Below are positions 59,634 to 64,000 of a stretch of DNA of 64,000 nt, piece by piece. The position numbers and the translations under genes are program-made. Origin of the DNA: Hyaloscypha bicolor E (taxonomy: Eukaryota > Ascomycota > Leotiomycetes > Helotiales > Hyaloscyphaceae); NCBI RefSeq assembly GCF_002865645.1, contig NW_020194685.1:1-64000 (forward strand), written 5' to 3'. The first letter of the stretch is position 1, and every line of letters starts with the position of its first letter. The notes beneath the pieces were generated by a model. It had not been told where the DNA came from and ran no database searches. It saw nothing but the letters and a program-made list of their open reading frames with translations.

Positions 59634-59994
59634 TTTCCTATTCCAGCTATAACATGGTTTGAGCTTGTGTTATACTTCCCCCTCGGCCAAACAGAGGTTT
59701 ACTGGATCCCAGTAGGTTCTACGCTAGGAAGTGGTGGTCCACCAATAAACTTGAATTGCGCGTGCGCTGCTTTGACAGCCCCCATTTTCTACTGCAGCGC
59801 AGAATCTCCACGTGGAGACCACATTTCCACTCCCCGTTCCCGAGAAACCAAGAGAATCAGAGCTTACAAGCAATCAGAGACTCCGTTTCCAACCTCTTTT
59901 CTTTGACGCCAATCTTCCTATTCGACCACATGATAACAGACGGACAACTAGACGGGGGTGGATGGCCTGGGCGTTAATCGTTTAATCAGGCTAC

Positions 59995-60024
59995 AAGAGC
60001 GGTGAACCCAAGTTCACCGCTCTT
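59995..60024. repeat. Perfect 13-bp hairpin with CCAA loop
   Basis: AAGAGCGGTGAAC (59995-60007) and GTTCACCGCTCTT (60012-60024) pair perfectly around a four-base CCAA loop. It abuts the 53-bp inverted repeat that starts at 60024. Confidence 0.95.
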
Positions 60025-60185
60025 ATCCCTTCGTCCGGCGAGACATAGTCCACGCTAGCAAGGGGGCCTGGCTCAGACTGTAAAGTCGTACCTTTGCTAA
60101 TAAGCTTATTAGTCATCTATCACTTTTTCGCCCTGAGCCAGGCCCCCTTGCTAGCGTGGACTATGTCTCGCCGGACGAAGGGATA
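60024..60185. repeat. 53-bp perfect inverted repeat with internal palindrome
   Basis: The left arm (60024-60076) starts TATCCCTTCGTCCGGCG and ends GGCCTGGCTCAG. The right arm (60133-60185) is its exact reverse complement. The 56-bp spacer contains a 16-bp perfect palindrome, CTAATAAGCTTATTAG (60098-60113). The arms are GC-rich and carry no RIP-type differences. This may be a foldback/snapback element or a template for a stem-loop RNA. The function is unknown. Confidence 0.95.
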
Positions 60186-60539
60186 CCCAATTGGTTCTGG
60201 TTGAGCCGAGCGTACGCCTCGCATTCAGCCACCATGTGCCAACAAGCGACAGGCTTATCTCCCTATACTCAGGGCCTCATGTTTAACTCTTCCCTCCCAT
60301 ACCAATTTGCTCACCGCTCATTCATTCGTCTCCCTCGCCAGAAGCTATCTCAGATAGTATATACACACATTCTTGCTCCACAATAGCAGTCGGCTATGAA
60401 AAGAACAAATTGTGAATTCTATAGAGCGAGTCAAGTCCCCGAGCTGCGTCCGGGGTACCTCCGTTCAGAATCTCCAGTTGCAAGCAACTTTACGGCCCGC
60501 GAGTTAGTGTCCATTTGGATTGAGAACTAGTCCCTCATT
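60186..60539. other. Intergenic, no supported gene
   Basis: The frame 60156-60386 starts inside the inverted repeat and has no recognisable domain. Nothing else is seen. Confidence 0.35.
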
Positions 60540-60549
60540 AATCCCTTTT

Positions 60550-60865
60550 AGGGATGCTAAAATTATATAATTTAGGACTTGAATACGTAATATCGTAAAA
60601 TAATCACTCCGACTTGATTATGGTGATATTATCTTGCATATGAGACATAGCCAATCAGAAGCCTCCATTTGACTAGCGCGGTTTCGTGCTCCTCCCCAAT
60701 AATCAAATCCACTAATTTACCCTTTTCCACGTGCCGAATTATGCACGGTTTATACGCTCTTTTATGCAGTATTTTATGCATTATAATATTGGCGACTTGA
60801 TTATTATATAATTACGCCGGACTTGATTATTATATAATTGTAATAATTATAAATCGTGCATCCCT
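60550..60865. mobile_element. 316 bp MITE with 10-bp TSD (Mutator-like)
   Basis: The terminal sequences AGGGATGCTAAAATTATATAA and the inverse of TTATAAATCGTGCATCCCT form imperfect TIRs. The decamer AATCCCTTTT is perfectly duplicated at 60540-60549 and 60866-60875. Duplications of 9-11 bp are typical of Mutator-like elements. Three internal copies of a (C)GACTTGATTAT word occur. It is non-coding. Confidence 0.85.
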
Positions 60866-60875
60866 AATCCCTTTT

Positions 60876-61017
60876 CCTCGTCATGGGGTTGATGTGAGCC
60901 GTCAATCGTAGCATCGTGCCCACCGTTCAATATCCAAAGGGACAGAGCGGCGAAAACGCCAGCGTCGACCAAGTCACCAAATGTGACAGGAATAATAGAT
61001 TTGTAGATGAACTAGAA
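60876..61017 (-). pseudogene. Small coding-like fragment abutting repeat R1
   Basis: The minus strand reads PVTFGDLVDAGVFAALSLW followed by NGGHDATIDGSHQPHD without a stop. This looks like part of a real protein, but I do not recognise the family. It is cut at the R1 boundary (61018), as the permease pseudogene is cut by the other long copy. Confidence 0.25.
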
Positions 61018-61540
61018 AGTGCTCTTAAACATGGAGCTCTTAAGCTTGTCTGTACCATACTTGGCAGCTTGCTTACAGGGACCTACATTCACCCGCACGT
61101 AGATAGATTATAGCTAGCTTTACTCACGTGCACGCTCCCGTACTTGGCTCTATATCACATGAATATTAAAAGAAAGGATATACTTCTTGAGCAGCTGTAA
61201 GAGTAAGAGAAGGACGCGCTTCTTATATATATACCAGGGGCTGAAAATCTAGCCAAAAGGAAAGCATTTTTTTATAATAAAATTATAAGAATTAGATTAT
61301 TTAAGAGCGGGGAAAGAGTACTCAAAGAGAACAAATTCTTAATTATATAAGCACTCTCATATGACAACCCTAGGAGAGTACTAACTAGTATGTATATAAA
61401 AGAGATTTAAGGTCTAGCTATATACGAAAATTACTACCCTCTATACTTTGAGCAAATAAATCTGGTTTAGAGATACTACGCGAGCTGACACGAGTTAAAC
61501 ATGGATTTAACAGGCGCATACTCCTTTTGGATCTATTTCG
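61018..61540 (+). repeat. Dispersed repeat R1, copy 2 (~520 bp)
   Basis: Same orientation and same ends as copy 1 at 30419-30990, with many substitutions and a ~60-bp shorter middle. No coding frame is conserved between copies. Confidence 0.75.
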
Positions 61541-61723
61541 CTAATGCCAAACTTTTGTACCGTGAAATATTTCAATCAGAATCAAAACTCGAATCCGGTC
61601 GCTCCTGCCCATTTCAGCTAGCGTCAATGCAAAAGAACGTGCAAAATTCGCAATCAAATACTGATACCCCAAGGCACCAAAAGCCCGCACAGGAAAGGAC
61701 ACAGCATAGACCTTGGGTAGTGC
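61541..61723. other. Short unique stretch between repeat and TIR element
   Basis: Normal composition, no supported gene. The 83-codon frame 61501-61752 runs across both repeat boundaries and is not credible. Confidence 0.35.
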
Positions 61724-64000
61724 CAGTGTGTCAAATAATTAGATTAGATTAGATTAATAGCCATTAATCTAATCTAATTAATATATATGTAATCCTATAT
61801 ATAACCGTACTAGCCTAATCTAGTAATGCTCCTGCCCGCTCTAGCTCTAGTACTATATTAATTAGGGGTAGTAATACTTAGTAAGTAACCCGAAGATAAA
61901 TTAAAAAAGGAGAAATATAAGAGAATAACTAGTTTATTATTATTAAAAGCTAGTATATAGCTACTATTATATAAGCCCTAGCTTAGTCTAAATAAGGCTA
62001 CCTAACAAGTGCCTTAGTTATTTAATACTTATTAAGTAAATAGTAACTTATTATAATTATATAATAAATTAATTATTAGATTAATTATTCTAATCTGAAT
62101 TATATTAATTAATTAATATAATAAATTCTTTAATATATTATTAAATATATATTTTCTAGTATTATTATTAGGAAATAGTCTAAACTCAGTTTAGTCTAAT
62201 CTAATTAATTAGAACTAAGGTTTAGGGCCCCGGATTATAATCTAAACCGTAGTTTAATTTTAATCTAAAAGAGAAAGCTTATTTAATTTATAAGAGAATT
62301 ATTCTTAATATTCTATTTATTAAAATACTTAATTATTAATATATTAAAATAAATTTTAAATTAAAAAATAAGTTAGACCTAGGGCTTTAGAATAAATTAA
62401 TTTATTAATTTTTCTATTAGGTAATTATAGTTTTATTATATAATATTAAAAAGCGAGTTCTAGAACTAATTTACTAATATTTTATATAAAGAACTAAGCG
62501 AAATTAGTACTTTCTTTTTACTTGAAAAAAATCTTCTTTTCTCTTTATATTATAACTAATTTAACTCTAATTATATTTCTTAAATATTAAATATAGCTTT
62601 TTTTTAAGAAAGCTATATTTCCTAATATTTCTTAAAATAAAATAAATCTTTGCTCTTAAGATATATTAAATTCTATAACTTTCTCTAAATTCTCTAATAT
62701 ATTTATTTTTCTTTTAAAGAAATAAAATAAAAAAACTCTAAGAAATTTATAGGTTTATAAATAAATAATATATATTTCTAAATATTTAGGAAAAAAGAAA
62801 TAATATTTTTAATTCTATTTAGCTAATTATAATATTAATAAAAAAAATAGATACAATATTTAATTATTTAAAGCTATATAATATTATAAAGAATTTTATT
62901 TAAAATATTAAAGCAAAAAACATTTAAATTAATATTAAAAAAATTATTTAATTTATAATAGAGAATTCCTAAAAGTATTAAAAACTAACTAATTTTAATA
63001 ATAGAAGCCTTTTTTTAAATAAAGATATTATTAAAACTCTTTATATTAAATTTATTTTTACTTATAATATATTATTATAATTAGTTAAATATTTCAAATT
63101 CCGAGCCTTTCTTTATTACTTAAATAAGAATATTAATTACTAGCTTTTTTCTATATATAAAATAATTTATAATTAGATATTTTATTAATTTAAAATTAAG
63201 AAAAATAAGATTAAGCTATAGCTTAAAAATATAAAAATTAAAATATATTTATTTTTAAGTATATAAATATTTCTAAATAATAAGCTAATTCTTAATATTA
63301 TTATTTATTATATATTAAATTTAGGGATTCTAAAATAAGTTATATTAGTTATAAAAAAGATTAAAAATAATTATAAGAAGAAAAATCTTATATTAGTATT
63401 TATAAATATAATTTATAATTAGAAAATTATATATAAGCTTAATTATATTATTATAAATGACATAAATAATAGTAATATAATATTATAAGCTTTTTTAACT
63501 AATATATATTTTATATAGTAATTTTATAAATATTAGCTAATTTAGCTAAAATTATTTATAATTCTATTACTAAAAAAGAACATATAGAAATATTAAATAT
63601 ATATTAAGAATTTGAGTACTCGGGATACTATCTTTTATAGAAAAGAGGGAAAGAGAGGAAAAGAGAGCTATATATATAGGGGCAGTAGACAGCCGAGAGC
63701 ACGTGACCCAACCACGTGAGTATTACCTGATTTCCTATTATATTACTTAAAAACTTTACTATTAAGGCTATATAATTAACTTATTTATTAACTCCTTTAT
63801 TTATATTACTAATAAAGAGAATTTAGAAAAAGATAAAAGAGCCTAAAAAGCTTTATAATATTATAATAAATATATAATATTATAATAAATATATAATATT
63901 ATAATAAATATATAATATTATAATAAATATATAATATTATAATATTATAATAAATATATAATATTATAATAAATATATAATATTATAATAAATATATAAT
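61724..64000. mobile_element. hAT-like TIR element, copy C (left end only) and AT-saturated interior
   Basis: The terminus CAGTGTGTCAAATAATTAG at 61724 matches the right terminus of copy A in inverse orientation, including the following (A/G)TTTGATT/AGATTAGATT repeats. The rest to the window edge is AT-saturated without open frames, apart from a short normal-composition patch near 63640-63730 (CACGTGACCCAACCACGTGA). I see no matching right end, so it either lies beyond the window or is unreadable. How much of this block belongs to the element is unknown. Confidence 0.5.
63855..64000. repeat. 19-bp minisatellite (ATAATAAATATATAATATT)n
   Basis: About seven near-identical units run to the window edge, so the array may continue beyond it. 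Pure A+T, non-coding. Confidence 0.9.

Noticed and set aside
59995..60185. tRNA gene or rho-type terminator as explanation of the hairpins
   Set aside because: Arms are far too long and perfect, there is no cloverleaf with B-box pattern, and the context is eukaryotic.
60156..60386. 76-codon ORF starting in the 53-bp inverted repeat
   Set aside because: Its start lies in the repeat arm and the translation has no recognisable features; more likely incidental to the repeat.

Overview
The window looks like part of a filamentous ascomycete (Pezizomycotina) chromosome. Coding islands of normal base composition alternate with very AT-rich, TpA-saturated blocks. Genes have short introns (44-128 bp) with GT..AG ends and CTAAC/CTGAC-type branch sites. 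The protein families are fungal: an A-T-TE NRPS-like synthetase, a cytochrome P450, a HET-domain protein, a GPI-anchored GH18 chitinase and a DUF6594 protein. Transposon copies differ from each other mainly by C-to-T and G-to-A changes, so the AT blocks are best read as transposons mutated by repeat-induced point mutation (RIP).

Layout. 1-7060: RIP-degraded retroelement debris, including a Ty3/Gypsy integrase remnant and a mutated ~300 bp LTR-like repeat. 7061-13282: three copies of one 8-bp-TSD, hAT-like TIR family around a truncated 3-hydroxyisobutyrate-dehydrogenase-like pseudogene; the largest copy holds a nearly unmutated copy of the 300 bp repeat and a 15-bp minisatellite. 13889-16957: an intact four-exon A-T-TE synthetase. 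17138-19402: a convergent P450 broken by three stops and a 597 bp hAT-type insertion. 20.7-23.6 kb: a dispersed repeat and a decayed transmembrane-protein gene. 23921-25821: a 1.9 kb TIR element with a perfect 8-bp TSD. 26.0-33.2 kb: a Nudix-like gene with an eroded catalytic box, an intact SDR, an amino-acid permease pseudogene cut by the dispersed repeat, and an intact beta-lactamase-fold hydrolase.

33653-41593: a complete 7.9 kb Gypsy element with ~110 bp LTRs and TTTAA TSD. 43261-45018: HET-domain gene. 45835-46049: solo LTR. 47101-47566: a small two-exon gene. 50113-51527: DUF6594 gene with one in-frame stop. 51999-54718: 2.7 kb element with ~110 bp TIRs. 56006-57757: chitinase. 59995-60185: an unusual set of perfect inverted repeats. 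60550-60865: a 316 bp element with a 10-bp TSD. 61018-61540: another copy of the dispersed repeat. 61724-end: a fourth TIR-family copy and AT-rich DNA.

How it fits together: the synthetase and the P450 beside it look like the core of a small secondary-metabolite locus (quinone, furanone or related aryl-pyruvate dimer), but the tailoring P450 is dead. Most other genes are accessory (self/non-self recognition, hydrolases, oxidoreductase). Several are broken by transposons or carry stop codons, which marks this as a fast-decaying, transposon-shaped region.
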